A stretch of 52,846 bases of DNA from a virus. The stretch covers positions 1 through 52,846 of IMG/VR virus record IMGVR_UViG_3300025674_000058. One strand, given 5' to 3'. The position numbers and the translations under genes are program-made. A model generated the notes under the pieces. That model did not search any database, was not told the DNA's origin, and worked only from the letters and a program-made list of their open reading frames with translations. Shown here in pieces: positions 34,601-42,007 of the stretch (position 1 is its first letter; each line of letters begins with the position of its first letter).

Positions 34601-36707
34601 GATGCACCGAAATGCCAACCCTCAATCAAATAAAGCTTATACGGTAAAGCAGCTTATAGATGTTTTAACGGGAACTACGGAGGCGAGAGAAACGTACATA
34701 AGCAATTACGGCAAGAAGCGATACAAAGAAATACTAAAGACTTACGACAAGTTTAAGGACGAGAACGGGGAACTTGACGCTAAGAAGCTGTACGAATCTA
34801 TGAGTAAAGCTGAAAGGGATTACGTGAGTACAGCCGAGATTATATTTAGTGAGAACACAGAATTTGCCCGCGATGCTCGTTGGGTTCGCGGAGAGAGTTT
34901 TGAGGAACTGAACTACTATATGCACTACCCTGTTGTTATGCAAACATCAAAGAGTGATGTGAACGCTTCGGTGGATAACATGATGAATAGCGGTATTGTC
35001 CGCCCTTCAACAAAAGCGGGTAACTTAGAGGAAAGAACAGAGGGTGTGAAGTTGGTTTCTTTTAGTTTAGCGGAGTCGGTTCAAAACTCCTACCAACAGA
35101 CACTAGAGGACTACTATCTAACCCAGCCGCTAAGAACGGAGCGAAAGGCTTTCAATATGTTTGAAAAGATGAACTCCAATAACGACAAGATGTTTTCTTT
35201 TGCTTCGGGGGTTAATAAGGGCGCGGAAGATTTTAGAAGATACTTATTAGCGAGTAAACAGGTAAGTAACTTCAACAACCCTATTACAAACGCTATAAAG
35301 GCGGGCGCTTATAGGTATATGTTAGGTTCTACGGCTCGCGCGGTAAAGGAGGTTTTAAGTAACCAGTCTTACGTGGCTATGAGCGATTTAGTGAACTTTG
35401 AAACGGCTTCGTTCAAATCTTTTGAGATTGCTAAAAAGACGCTTGCCGAGCCTGATTGGTTGTTTAAGGCTGTTGCTAACTTGCCTATATCTGACAAGCA
35501 AAGGATTTTGGGTAACGCTGTTTTCGCGGGGCAAGCGGACGCAGCAACCATGCTTGGGGAGGATGTGGGTTTTACTGCAAGAACGCAATCTTTAGAAGCT
35601 AGGGTTGGAAAGGGCATTGAGGCTATGCAAGACCTTGGTTTTACTGTAAACATAAAAGGAAACCGAATAAGAATATCCAACAAGGCTTACATGGAGGCGC
35701 TGTTAAAAACGCCCGATATGTTTTATTCTCGTGGGGTGTTCTTTGATAAGTTACAACGCGCTTACAAAAAGGAAACGGGCGAAAGCTTAGACCTCGACAA
35801 ACTTACCGATAAGAAGTTCATAAACGACAACAGGGTTTTGTTTGACAAGATAACCAAAGAGGCTAGTGCTGCGGTTAGAAAGGCGTTTTCTACAACAAAC
35901 CTAGCCGAGCGTTCGGGGGTTCAGCTAAAGGCTTCTGCGGAGGGTGGAATGTTCAACGCTGTTAAGTATTTCATGTTACCGTTTGTGATTAACGAGTACG
36001 AGCAACTGCGAATGGCTGCGGTGGAAGACGGGTTGTTCGGTGGTTTGAAAACGGCAATTCCTATCCTTTCTCGTTTTGCGGTTTACGGTGCGCTAACGGG
36101 GGCTTTAACCCGCGCAATCGCAGCAGCCCTTTCGGACGAAGACGAGCCTATTGAGGATATTCTACCCTCCATGGATGAGTTTATGAAGTCGCTTATTTCT
36201 TCTGTTGTTACTTTAACACTTCAAAGAAACTGGACTTTTGCGCCAAGAGCCGCGTCAAACTATGTTATTGAGTACTTAAACAAAGAGTTTGGGGAAGGTA
36301 TAACAAGAGAGTCTAAAGAGTACGACAAGTTCAAGGATAACATAATGTTCAACCGAATGAATTTGGATGACGTTATGGGGATGAGGTGGACTGAAATGGC
36401 GCAAATTATAGCACCTCAATACTCACCACTTCTTAGTTCTTATGAGGCGGCAATGAAGTCTACGGATGAGCGAAACAAACAAAGAAAAGAGTATTTAGGG
36501 TGGAAAGCTTTGGTAACTGCTTTGGCGGGGTTAGGGTTTTTATTACCAAGAGACGTTAGAGATATTTACATATATTCTAACGAAGATGTGCGCGACTTAA
36601 TTTTCGAGGATAAAAAGAAGGGGGTTTCGGGGACTATAAAGGGCGGTTCTTCATCGAGGGCTTTGTCGGGTGGTAGCGGAACGACCATAAAGGGGTCTGC
36701 TCGTTAA
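28689..36707 (+). CDS. Giant internal virion (ejection) protein with zincin motif
   Basis: 2672 aa, the largest gene. The N-terminus has a 12-residue tandem repeat (about 6-17 and 18-29, DxSxFDEAVKK). Hydrophobic segments lie near 265-300 and 435-455, long coiled coils at 540-640. FIEEVQSDWAQEGKK (995-1009) followed by MAMRRALKMAADEGFDRVAW marks a domain common in large polyvalent phage proteins. HELAH (1359-1363) is a zinc-metalloprotease-type HExxH motif. A small SH3-like segment is near 1460-1515, then long helices, and a hydrophobic/amphipathic part near 2425-2520. Likely the T7 gp16-like protein injected with DNA, possibly with protease activity. Confidence 0.75.
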   Translation: MGKQKIDISVFDEAVKKVDVSAFDEAVKKKEPSASSVEPSRTQPTQQEQRFELPSSSGKDTTERQGRLDVPDFGQIEEPSQSAAAIADDLGVTTQDLKITEVLQDPKAKQSNLGRPLPTSEQYKINGKPVYRDEMIDVIYNQVNKIQAGTVDIEISDDPELQSRLQRQIQSGSRGGDILESLGAGLVSTAQSLEGLPSLVAATIEEITGLPTTETSIAIQSRLNAMDLGRKAEEIREKTRAYEGNFLESLLNGNFVDAAAQGMNLTMESLPITAISAVTGGGGSIGSYLLRSAATLTPIMASREFSESQVSQDPDIQNLEQSQKVLRSWLYGGAEALGESVTGRIASKNFDILKGSLKSTVGRAAAEVGEDGARQTAKQIAKNTAIDIAKNMGVDMNQEGISEAVTEMTQMLTDDLMGVKSYSFGDYAEQMSNAYASGAFMGAVMGLGGAVGVSADAVKKYRSTTYQNIAKGLERSVANGEITEVEANAVKADAAAISQTNPTLSDKAQAAQASLIKERNGLEQFLEGVDKAAAPKEYERINQINQELTKIAENDETSKEDQELLEAEIREEIEQEKLREEVKTRDVADEKAVLEELSDDRIQEEGEQESPELRTETQEELDVQEQEKIAESIGRFRRVKPKNIRGLLDVMGGIFGLNKPQAESAAVVGDVMVEAMAKRAGVSKDEMYQRIAFQKAEKAPDGSLRQEQPTFKSTAKEGLANIQQAAATPEQWVKQIGEKGGKGTTQELEWIGLQDYLNEWKKENNAKSVPKEVVEQYINDNQIEIVEVSKGRVTKSDKFDIQYNNGVFTVTRNGIEEKSFTDEFLANNYIANQQLEKEKKEPKYSQYTLEGGENYQEVLLTLPQSKQDKARIVELNSEKNELDLEYNKIYDKDIRDVENQIIAILEEYKAKEGVTPSIPSLESRGDSRARKLDNKKRELQNKADAILRKQNEITAEVNRIKTNDSYKSSHWDEANILAHLRINERTLPNGERVMFIEEVQSDWAQEGKKKGFNIPNKERVKTKEEVKAEELKIDEDAKRLNLPTNVPELERIGTPEALNLIDRINQNIDDFLRLDNANWRNEGKIPNMPYKKTDQWVGMAMRRALKMAADEGFDRVAWVTGEQSADRYDLSKQISQASAIKNDDGTYNLVLEDTRGNELPEYRASGKKMTPSEMEDTIGKELAQKLIEGADRNKGREWKNQPTNPEFFTLRGDGLKVGGEGMKAFYNSILPKVAGKEAKRFDKRAKVEVVDFGDNTRKVVVDVQRDGSIRLINEGGGFIAEYNKNQFEEAYREADRLNERIDNSQVVGEQLSIPITPEMRMNLNRAVPLFQGEQGAMLAQDGNYIIYALTDPNVSTPLHELAHVYEHYLSDAERSEILAWAQTDTWTTETSEKFARGFEKYLSEGKAPVSTLQKYFDNFKNWLLEIYNGIVGSDIDIELNAPMRKIYDNMFSQVRGEKIVAGDKVTVTYEDYVRGKKTKKQRRGVIDSVNPDGSFNIRAREGVYKNISPEGVSKVKSTPTVESETQGLTEKERFVQGFKEIMSAKDEKIRQAKEAVKEKLSQARAKFGERMSAQRKKVSEAKTARAELSRLIALEMKELGLSDVRASRVKSMLSSMKNITPNNIDSVIERAYGLVVAEAKAQRLNTYKKKSKEAKRRIQRGDFDTVSVGMIPLMELDVRAILDEDIKRYTELVDDFSRRGKFAVEDVAAKIQEANEIVNRAAEQLGLREVEASNIAQGLTEENYNETISNLVASGDITQDMADFMRANKKRLLELEKKPVNKEQVFFEIQDKVGFVKNNQQDLSGRPVKQKAQDVISSVKREDLENMSDADLSLLNRVLDAMEVGLMPSQASKLAQTIEAQRTANSINEQTKQERGLIGKLFDAIDTPIRELASGKAKRVRRQMIKSQSTTPDSSFGFKGKAISKALEPFNIAYGELEAQANKYKGMLARAIKNIKKSQASDIRGFLYMAEMHRNANPQSNKAYTVKQLIDVLTGTTEARETYISNYGKKRYKEILKTYDKFKDENGELDAKKLYESMSKAERDYVSTAEIIFSENTEFARDARWVRGESFEELNYYMHYPVVMQTSKSDVNASVDNMMNSGIVRPSTKAGNLEERTEGVKLVSFSLAESVQNSYQQTLEDYYLTQPLRTERKAFNMFEKMNSNNDKMFSFASGVNKGAEDFRRYLLASKQVSNFNNPITNAIKAGAYRYMLGSTARAVKEVLSNQSYVAMSDLVNFETASFKSFEIAKKTLAEPDWLFKAVANLPISDKQRILGNAVFAGQADAATMLGEDVGFTARTQSLEARVGKGIEAMQDLGFTVNIKGNRIRISNKAYMEALLKTPDMFYSRGVFFDKLQRAYKKETGESLDLDKLTDKKFINDNRVLFDKITKEASAAVRKAFSTTNLAERSGVQLKASAEGGMFNAVKYFMLPFVINEYEQLRMAAVEDGLFGGLKTAIPILSRFAVYGALTGALTRAIAAALSDEDEPIEDILPSMDEFMKSLISSVVTLTLQRNWTFAPRAASNYVIEYLNKEFGEGITRESKEYDKFKDNIMFNRMNLDDVMGMRWTEMAQIIAPQYSPLLSSYEAAMKSTDERNKQRKEYLGWKALVTALAGLGFLLPRDVRDIYIYSNEDVRDLIFEDKKKGVSGTIKGGSSSRALSGGSGTTIKGSAR

Positions 36708-36736
36708 AGTAAACAAAGGCAATAGTTTTTTATGCG

Positions 36737-36744
36737 TATTTTTG
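36737..36744 (+). promoter_or_regulatory. Promoter core TATTTTTG
   Basis: ATGCGTATTTTTG context; leader of 21 bases to the ATG at 36766. An in-frame TTG inside the box is not the start codon. Confidence 0.7.
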
Positions 36745-36765
36745 TACTCATCAATTATCAAAGCT

Positions 36766-37233
36766 ATGCCTCTAAAGATTTACACCACTAAAGACACTGT
36801 TCCTGCAAGCACTGCGGGTACGGGAAACGTGTCAACCATAGGAACACAATACACAACAGTAAGCGATAACCAACTACAAGTAGGGGATTGGATTTACGAT
36901 GCGGCTCAAGACGAAGCTCGAAAAGTGGTTGTGGTTACTGACGCTAACAACGGAAACATTAACAAAGCCTTCTCTGCTGACCTTTCAGCAGTGTCTTTGG
37001 TTATAATTAAAAAGAACGACGCTAAGATTTCGTCTATTTCGGTTTCTTCTCCTTCGGGGGGTGCGAGTACCATTTATGAATTAGACGGTGGAACTAGCGC
37101 TGCTTTGCCCGCTTCGACTTCTGTAAACTACACAGCTTCTGATTTGGGGCAAGAGTTTTTGAATCCAATTTCGGTTGACGGCACAACAAACAACGCAACC
37201 GTATTTTACAAACAAAAAGGCGTAGATTACTAA
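36766..37233 (+). CDS. Small virion-type protein
   Basis: 155 aa from the ATG at 36766 (MPLKIYTTKDTVPAST). Thr-, Ser-, Ala- and Val-rich, beta-type with alternating strands and no helices of note. It follows its own promoter and may be an abundant decoration or appendage protein. Unrecognised. Confidence 0.65.
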   Translation: MPLKIYTTKDTVPASTAGTGNVSTIGTQYTTVSDNQLQVGDWIYDAAQDEARKVVVVTDANNGNINKAFSADLSAVSLVIIKKNDAKISSISVSSPSGGASTIYELDGGTSAALPASTSVNYTASDLGQEFLNPISVDGTTNNATVFYKQKGVDY

Positions 37234-37234
37234 G

Positions 37235-37549
37235 ATGCACCTAACGGTTGGCGAGGCTTTAGTATGGATAGTAGGGATAGGAATACCCGTTGCTGCTGCT
37301 ATATATGCTATTTACAAGCAAATAAAGATTAGTGGCAAAAAAGAGGCTTACAACGAGAAGCACGAGGAAAACCAAGACAACAGGATAACTGCTGTGGAGG
37401 ATGACATTCGTGAAATCCGCGAAACTTTCAAGGATATTTTCAACTCTTTGGACGATAAGTTTAGTGCGGAGGAAGGTCGTAGGTTAATGAACCAAGTAGA
37501 TACAATACTCAATATTTTCTTAAAAAAAGTCGGAAGTGATAACTCCTGA
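37235..37549 (+). CDS. Membrane-anchored coiled-coil protein
   Basis: 104 aa. One transmembrane helix near the N-terminus (about 7-26, LVWIVGIGIPVAAAIYAIY), then a basic stretch and an acidic coiled coil (EDDIREIRETFKDIFNSLDD). Shape and location fit a lysis accessory protein (spanin- or pinholin-like). Confidence 0.6.
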   Translation: MHLTVGEALVWIVGIGIPVAAAIYAIYKQIKISGKKEAYNEKHEENQDNRITAVEDDIREIRETFKDIFNSLDDKFSAEEGRRLMNQVDTILNIFLKKVGSDNS

Positions 37550-37979
37550 TAGTTTAGATAAGAAAATAGCGAGGTTGGCAAAGGTAATGGACAACATAAA
37601 GCCGTTGGATATAACGGTGGGTATGTTGGACGATGTTTTCCCTCACGGTTATCATTTAATAGAGGTTAAGTGGGATGGTGATGAAACGTACTCTGTTGTT
37701 CAGAAGAACTCTAAGGGCTACTTAAAAAGCTACGGTTACAATGATGAAGAGTTGCCAATGACAATGGCTTCTAAGTACATGGTTGCGCGAAAAGAAGAGG
37801 TTGATGAGTCGAACGTAAACTTCGACCATACGATATTAACAAAAGAACCGACAAGTGGGTACATTGTAATTACGCACAAGTCGGGCAAAGACGTAAAATA
37901 TTTTTACCGAAACGTGGTAACTGACTGTTACAATGACGGTAGAGCAAAAACAATTTTAGGATACCAAGTAAAATGCTAG
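37536..37979 (+). CDS. Hypothetical protein
   Basis: 147 aa with a GTG start 14 bases inside the preceding gene. Helical N-terminus, then beta strands (YHLIEVKWDGDETYSVVQ, GYIVITHKSG). Overlaps the next gene by 7 bases. No family recognised. Confidence 0.65.
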   Translation: MITPDSLDKKIARLAKVMDNIKPLDITVGMLDDVFPHGYHLIEVKWDGDETYSVVQKNSKGYLKSYGYNDEELPMTMASKYMVARKEEVDESNVNFDHTILTKEPTSGYIVITHKSGKDVKYFYRNVVTDCYNDGRAKTILGYQVKC

Positions 37980-38572
37980 GGGAAATAGATGGAGAGATAG
38001 CGATTAAGTTTTTAACCAAGCATTGGAAGAGTGTGTTGTCTTTGGGGCTTATTGTGGCGTTGTTCTTTTCGGTTCAATCTTGCAAGAAATACCAAGACGA
38101 GTATTTCATAGCCCAAAACAACTACGAGTCTGCGTTAGATGAAACCCGCGAAACGGTACGAAAAGAAATACTGACAAGAAAACAACTTACTGCGCTTTAC
38201 AAGACTGAGTTGGACTTGTTGCGTGACTCTTTAGCAATAAAACCAAAGACAGTAGAGCGTCTGCAAATCATACGCACAGTGGAACACGACACGGTTATAT
38301 CCGTAATTCGAGAATCGCAAACAGACCTTCACATAGCTGAGTTTAAGAAGGGTTGCACCGAAGGAAGTTTTGTTTGGGTTGACGGGGATTCTTTAGGCAC
38401 TTTCACTATCAAGAATAATAATTCTTTTTTAATAGTTGACCATTGGCAAAGGTCGAGGTTGTTTGGTTGGGGGTGGACTCCAAAGTGGGGGCGTAAATTC
38501 GGAAACGTCTCGGTTATTAACGAGTGTAACAAAGACACCCTTATTCAGAACAAAGTAATAGAAGTACGATGA
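37973..38572 (+). CDS. Membrane/lipoprotein-like spanin candidate
   Basis: 199 aa. A hydrophobic segment (about 22-36, VLSLGLIVALFFSVQ) ends in SCKK, resembling a lipobox-like Cys at position 37, but a 20-residue N-terminal extension precedes it. A coiled coil follows (about 45-95) and then a beta C-terminus with an aromatic strip (RLFGWGWTPKWGRKFG). Periplasmic bridging, as by spanins, is possible. Contextual call. Confidence 0.5.
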   Translation: MLGEIDGEIAIKFLTKHWKSVLSLGLIVALFFSVQSCKKYQDEYFIAQNNYESALDETRETVRKEILTRKQLTALYKTELDLLRDSLAIKPKTVERLQIIRTVEHDTVISVIRESQTDLHIAEFKKGCTEGSFVWVDGDSLGTFTIKNNNSFLIVDHWQRSRLFGWGWTPKWGRKFGNVSVINECNKDTLIQNKVIEVR

Positions 38573-40101
38573 GTAACTTAATAGGGTGCGATGCTATGCT
38601 TGTTGGTGGAGGAGGCGGTGGTACTCCTGGTGCGGATGCAACGGTAAAGAATAGCGATGAGAGCTACACAAACACGGTTGCAAGCGGTGATACTTTAGTG
38701 CTGCCCGACATTACAGTAACTGATAGCGACGGCAGTACGTTTACTCAACCTTCTGTTGTGAATGTAGTTTGTAGTTTAGCGGCAGATGGTACGGTGAATG
38801 TAAATAGTGTATTTTTTGACAACGTAGCTTCAGGAGGAACCTTAAACATCGAGGTAAGACAATCGACTGGAATGACATTAATAGGTTCAAAACAAGGTTC
38901 ACATTTTAGAATACCTGACAGCGTAATCACTTTAGACAACACAGATGGCACGACATTATCGACTACAAATGTACTAGCCACAGACTCATTAACTCTAACA
39001 GCACCCGATGCTACTGCTGTGATAAAAAACACGTTAAATGCAGTTTTGAGGTCGGAGTTAATTGCTAGTAATGTTAGCGAGGATATTATTATTGGCGATG
39101 CGACTATAAACATTAACAAAAGCGATGGTACTTTAATAGCAAGCGCAACTATAACAGCAGAGGGTTCAGGAGTTTACAATGTCGCTGATTCAACTGTCAA
39201 TGTGGTTAATACTCTTGGCACAGTTTTATCAAGTAACTTAGTAAAAGCCACAGAGACTGACAATGTTTTAGCACCTGATGCAAATGTAGAGAACAGCGAC
39301 GGCAGCTACTTAAACACGGTTGCAAGTGGAAGCACGTTGGTACTGCCCGACATTACAGTAACTGATAGTGACGGCACTACGAGTAGTTTTCCTTCGGTCA
39401 AAAATGTAGTTTGCACTCCTGCTGCGCCTACTCCCCCTTTAATTACTTTGTATCAAAGGCCTAATAAACCAAACCAACTTATATCTTATGATACTTATGA
39501 TGCGGGTTGGCAATTAGCAAATGGAGTTTTTAATAACTTCAATCAAACTACAGCTTCAGGCGTACAAGTAAGAACCCAAATATTAGATTTTGCAACTGAC
39601 TCTACAGGTAATACCCTTTTTTACAATAATCCATTCGGAAACAAAGACAGGTGGACTGATGAAAACGGACTTCAAGTTTATGGTAATAATGTCGCTATCG
39701 ATAATTTAACTGGTATTAGGTGGCCTCACGTTATCGATGACCCAAACTTCAGTAACAACACCAAACTTTATAGTACCTTATTGAGCGATGCAGTAGCATA
39801 CACAGACCCTTTAGGGAACTCAGATTATTATGTACCTCCGTTTGAAATTATTATGACTTTGCCTATAATAGACTTTAATCAATCAACCATTCAATATGCA
39901 GCAGGTTTAACACCTAACGGCGTTTCTGGCAATCATTATTTTATTTCATCTACAAGTGGGCCAAATTTTACAACTTGGTTTTATAGAGTAGCTCTTAGAA
40001 ATAGAGCGCAAGTTGCATTTGACCAAAAATCTTTTACCGAGTTTAGAAACTTTGCCGTTGTTTGCGCTATATTACCACAACCAATAATACCAAACCCATG
40101 A
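38569..40101 (+). CDS. Tail fibre / receptor-binding candidate
   Basis: 510 aa. Starts with a Gly-rich stretch (LVGGGGGG). Residues 23-68 and 237-282 are near-identical 46-residue segments (DAxVxNSDxSYxNTVASG, LVLPDITVTDSDG), separated by Ser/Thr/Asn-rich strands with further DATxxI repeats. The last 200 residues are a non-repetitive aromatic domain (LYQRPNKPNQLISYD onward), likely the distal receptor-binding tip. Fibre architecture by eye. Confidence 0.7.
   Translation: MSNLIGCDAMLVGGGGGGTPGADATVKNSDESYTNTVASGDTLVLPDITVTDSDGSTFTQPSVVNVVCSLAADGTVNVNSVFFDNVASGGTLNIEVRQSTGMTLIGSKQGSHFRIPDSVITLDNTDGTTLSTTNVLATDSLTLTAPDATAVIKNTLNAVLRSELIASNVSEDIIIGDATININKSDGTLIASATITAEGSGVYNVADSTVNVVNTLGTVLSSNLVKATETDNVLAPDANVENSDGSYLNTVASGSTLVLPDITVTDSDGTTSSFPSVKNVVCTPAAPTPPLITLYQRPNKPNQLISYDTYDAGWQLANGVFNNFNQTTASGVQVRTQILDFATDSTGNTLFYNNPFGNKDRWTDENGLQVYGNNVAIDNLTGIRWPHVIDDPNFSNNTKLYSTLLSDAVAYTDPLGNSDYYVPPFEIIMTLPIIDFNQSTIQYAAGLTPNGVSGNHYFISSTSGPNFTTWFYRVALRNRAQVAFDQKSFTEFRNFAVVCAILPQPIIPNP
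38635..38772 (+). repeat. 138-base coding repeat, copy 1
   Basis: Corresponds to 39277-39414. The centre (ACGGTTGCAAG ... CCCGACATTACAGTAACTG) is almost identical in DNA as well as protein. Confidence 0.75.
39277..39414 (+). repeat. 138-base coding repeat, copy 2
   Basis: Second copy of 38635-38772, 46 codons in the same frame. The DNA-level identity suggests recent duplication or continuing gene conversion. Confidence 0.75.
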
Positions 40102-40388
40102 GAATAGAACTAGACAAAAAAGGCAATTTTGTAGATGCCACAAATATTCGCTTTCACAAAAAAGTAGCGGATGTAACGCTAGGTATTCAACGTGGCGTGG
40201 ACGTTTATTTTAGGTTTGAAACGCAAATGAATAAGCTTCTAACAAATGAACGATGCTTACACTTCACTAGTTTAACAACACCTTGGAGCGACGAAAAGTG
40301 TTTACAAGAGGTTGTTAAACGAATAGAAAGCGGTGAGCTTATAAAGACACAAATCAATTATCCACCAAAAACAGAAGAACCAATATGA
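40098..40388 (+). CDS. Hypothetical protein
   Basis: 96 aa from the ATG at 40098 (MRIELDKKGN), coupled by ATGA to the preceding gene. Soluble, alpha/beta, two Cys (RCLHF, KCLQE). Follows the fibre gene as tail-fibre chaperones often do, but no similarity is visible. Confidence 0.65.
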   Translation: MRIELDKKGNFVDATNIRFHKKVADVTLGIQRGVDVYFRFETQMNKLLTNERCLHFTSLTTPWSDEKCLQEVVKRIESGELIKTQINYPPKTEEPI

Positions 40389-40699
40389 TTTACGTAACAG
40401 CTTTATTGGGTACTTTGATAGCGGAATTATCAAGGTACAACGCAAACCAAAAAAAATACCCTAACTTGGGCGTGTGGGTAAAAGACCGTTGGGATAATGT
40501 GGCAATAGCTTTTATGGGTTCTGCTGCTCTTTGTTTAGCTTACGAAGAGGTGGCTGCGCCTATTAGCAACTTAATAAACTTTGATATAACCAACAGCCCA
40601 AACATTTCGGGGCTTATTATCGGTTTAGGTTCTACTCCAATTATTAACTTCATCTATAAAAAAATAAGACGTGAAACCACCGAAAAGAAAAGTGTATAA
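40385..40699 (+). CDS. Membrane protein, holin candidate
   Basis: 104 aa. Hydrophobic segments at about 2-15, 41-55 and 73-90, a basic C-terminal tail (YKKIRRETTEKK). ATGA overlap with the previous gene. Size, topology and nearness to the DUF5675 gene make it the best holin candidate. Confidence 0.5.
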   Translation: MIYVTALLGTLIAELSRYNANQKKYPNLGVWVKDRWDNVAIAFMGSAALCLAYEEVAAPISNLINFDITNSPNISGLIIGLGSTPIINFIYKKIRRETTEKKSV

Positions 40700-40814
40700 G
40701 ACCAAGCACGCAGGGGGGATGTCCATTAAGCGAGTCGAAACCCCAAAGAAGCGTAAGGTAGTTGTTAAAATGCCAAACGGCAAAAAGACAAAGGTTGTCA
40801 AGAAAAAAGGTTAA
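40671..40814 (+). CDS. Small very basic protein
   Basis: 47 aa from a GTG (MKPPKRKVYKTKHAGG); an internal ATG at 40719 would give 31 aa. About 20 of the residues are Lys or Arg. It overlaps both neighbours in other frames. Possibly nucleic-acid binding; could also be a side effect of Lys-rich overlap. Confidence 0.45.
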   Translation: MKPPKRKVYKTKHAGGMSIKRVETPKKRKVVVKMPNGKKTKVVKKKG

Positions 40815-41202
40815 CACACGCAAACGTTCCAAAAAGAAGGGTAAGTACCGAAGTAATTTTGAGGGTGACTTCGCGGCAACATTAAGCGTGCCTTTTGAGT
40901 ATGAGTCGCAAAAGATAACCTACGTTGTTCCGCGTACTTATACGCCTGATTTTGTTTTTGAAAAAAAAGACGGTTCGTTTATGTACGTGGAAACAAAGGG
41001 TGTGTTGGATGTTCGCTCAAGGACAACGCTACTCCACGCCAAGAAGTGCAACCCTGAAATAGATATACGCATAGTATTTCAAAGAGGTTCAAACACGATT
41101 AGTAAAATATCTGCAACAACATATTTAGAGTGGGCAAGGAAGAACGGTTTTCCTTGCGCGGAAAAAAGAATGCCGAGCGAATGGAAAAAAGAGTTGAAAT
41201 AA
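40795..41202 (+). CDS. T7 endonuclease I-like Holliday junction resolvase
   Basis: 135 aa from a TTG at 40795; a TTG at 40762 would add 11 residues. After a basic N-terminus (TRKRSKKKGKYRS) comes the T7 gp3 layout: YRSNFEGDF (first Glu), VPRTYTPDFVF (Asp), FMYVETKGVLD (Glu and Lys), then NPEIDIRIVFQRG and a C-terminal YLEWARKNGFPCA. All four catalytic residues of the PD-(D/E)XK centre are present. It cleaves branched DNA before packaging. The 19 residues before the first motif match T7 better than the longer start. Confidence 0.88.
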   Translation: MSRKKVNTRKRSKKKGKYRSNFEGDFAATLSVPFEYESQKITYVVPRTYTPDFVFEKKDGSFMYVETKGVLDVRSRTTLLHAKKCNPEIDIRIVFQRGSNTISKISATTYLEWARKNGFPCAEKRMPSEWKKELK

Positions 41203-41627
41203 AGAGAGAGTACAAAGATGCTCAAACGGAGGGAAGGTTGTACGCCTTTAACGAACGTAACGGTGTGGACTATTCTTGCGACACTTTAGAGTTGGCTTGG
41301 AAAGAAAACAAGGTTCGCGTTAGTTGCATACCCGAAGGTTGGTACAATGTTATCCCTCACGTTTCGCCAAAATTCGGCAAGTGCTTTTGGGTTAAAGACG
41401 TGGAAGGAAGAACTGAAATACTTTTCCACGACAAAGTAAACTTCGTAGGTTCAATAAACCCTCGCACAAAGCGCAGCGATATTCTCGGTTGCATTATCCC
41501 TTACGAGCAATCTATGGATATAGACGGAGATGGGGTAAAAGACATCGCCCCTAAAAGTAGCACCGTAGCTATGGATAAGTTACTAGAACTTTACCCCGAC
41601 GGGTTCACGCTACACATTTACTCTTGA
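41181..41627 (+). CDS. DUF5675 family protein, possible lysis enzyme
   Basis: 148 aa from the ATG at 41181 (MEKRVEIKRE). The family pattern is visible: TEGRLYAFN, SCDTLELAWKEN, SCIPEGWYNV, SPKFGKCFWVKDVEGR, then ILFHD and the final GC motif (DILGCIIPYEQ). A DIDGDGVKD loop near the C-terminus looks like an EF-hand/dockerin-type calcium site. DUF5675 proteins often lie with phage lysis genes; the reaction is not established to my knowledge. It is the last plus gene before a terminator. Confidence 0.75.
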   Translation: MEKRVEIKREYKDAQTEGRLYAFNERNGVDYSCDTLELAWKENKVRVSCIPEGWYNVIPHVSPKFGKCFWVKDVEGRTEILFHDKVNFVGSINPRTKRSDILGCIIPYEQSMDIDGDGVKDIAPKSSTVAMDKLLELYPDGFTLHIYS

Positions 41628-41812
41628 CCCTCGGCTAAGGTAATTAACTTCTCTATGTAAAGGGTTGCGTCTTGTAGCTCTTCTTGAAGGTGTTTAAGCC
41701 ACTCTACGGTTGTTAAATCGTCTCTATCGAGTGTTACCCCGTATTTATCTATTCCCGCCTTAGAACGGCTTAAAAACTTCTCTACTACTTGTTGTACTAT
41801 TTGGTCTTGCAT
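41618..41812 (-). CDS. Small phage protein of a MazG-like/DUF550-like type
   Basis: 64 aa. LSRSKAGIDKYGVTLDRDDL followed by WLKHLQEELQDATLYIEKLI is a common phage pattern with an acidic metal-binding-like helix, resembling all-alpha nucleotide pyrophosphohydrolases. It converges on the plus operon (10-base overlap) and has its own promoter. Confidence 0.65.
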   Translation of the reverse strand: MQDQIVQQVVEKFLSRSKAGIDKYGVTLDRDDLTTVEWLKHLQEELQDATLYIEKLITLAEGQE

Positions 41813-41820
41813 AATGTCGG

Positions 41821-41828
41821 CAAATATA
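41821..41828 (-). promoter_or_regulatory. Promoter core TATATTTG
   Basis: Minus strand, 8 bases before the ATG at 41812. Confidence 0.75.
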
Positions 41829-41836
41829 AATAAAAA

Positions 41837-41870
41837 ACCCCTGCCGAGAAAATTGGCAAGGGTCTTTTTT
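41837..41870. terminator. Bidirectional intrinsic terminator
   Basis: ACCCCTGCC (41837-41845) pairs with GGCAAGGGT (41855-41863) with one mismatch. T-runs follow in both directions (41865-41870 on plus; the A-run 41832-41837 read on minus). It ends the rightward virion/lysis transcript and the leftward transcript. Confidence 0.75.
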
Positions 41871-41890
41871 GAAAGGAACTGTAAAAAAAA

Positions 41891-42007
41891 TTACAGGGCG
41901 TTGATTCGCGTTTGGATGGTTGTGCGATTTTCTGTTACGGGGGCGGTGTAATTAACCGCGCCTTTGTAATACAAAACTGTGTTAAGTTGAAAAGATAAAT
42001 AAACCAT
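41891..42007 (-). CDS. Small hypothetical protein
   Basis: 38 aa (MVYLSFQLNTVLYYKGAVNY ...) in the gap between the terminator and the next gene. Hydrophobic start, Thr-rich end. Possible but unproven; no promoter core directly upstream. Confidence 0.4.
   Translation of the reverse strand: MVYLSFQLNTVLYYKGAVNYTAPVTENRTTIQTRINAL

Noticed and set aside
38569-40101. Diversity-generating retroelement acting on the fibre gene
   Set aside because: No reverse transcriptase and no template repeat with adenine-specific differences is seen; the two copies are a plain duplication.
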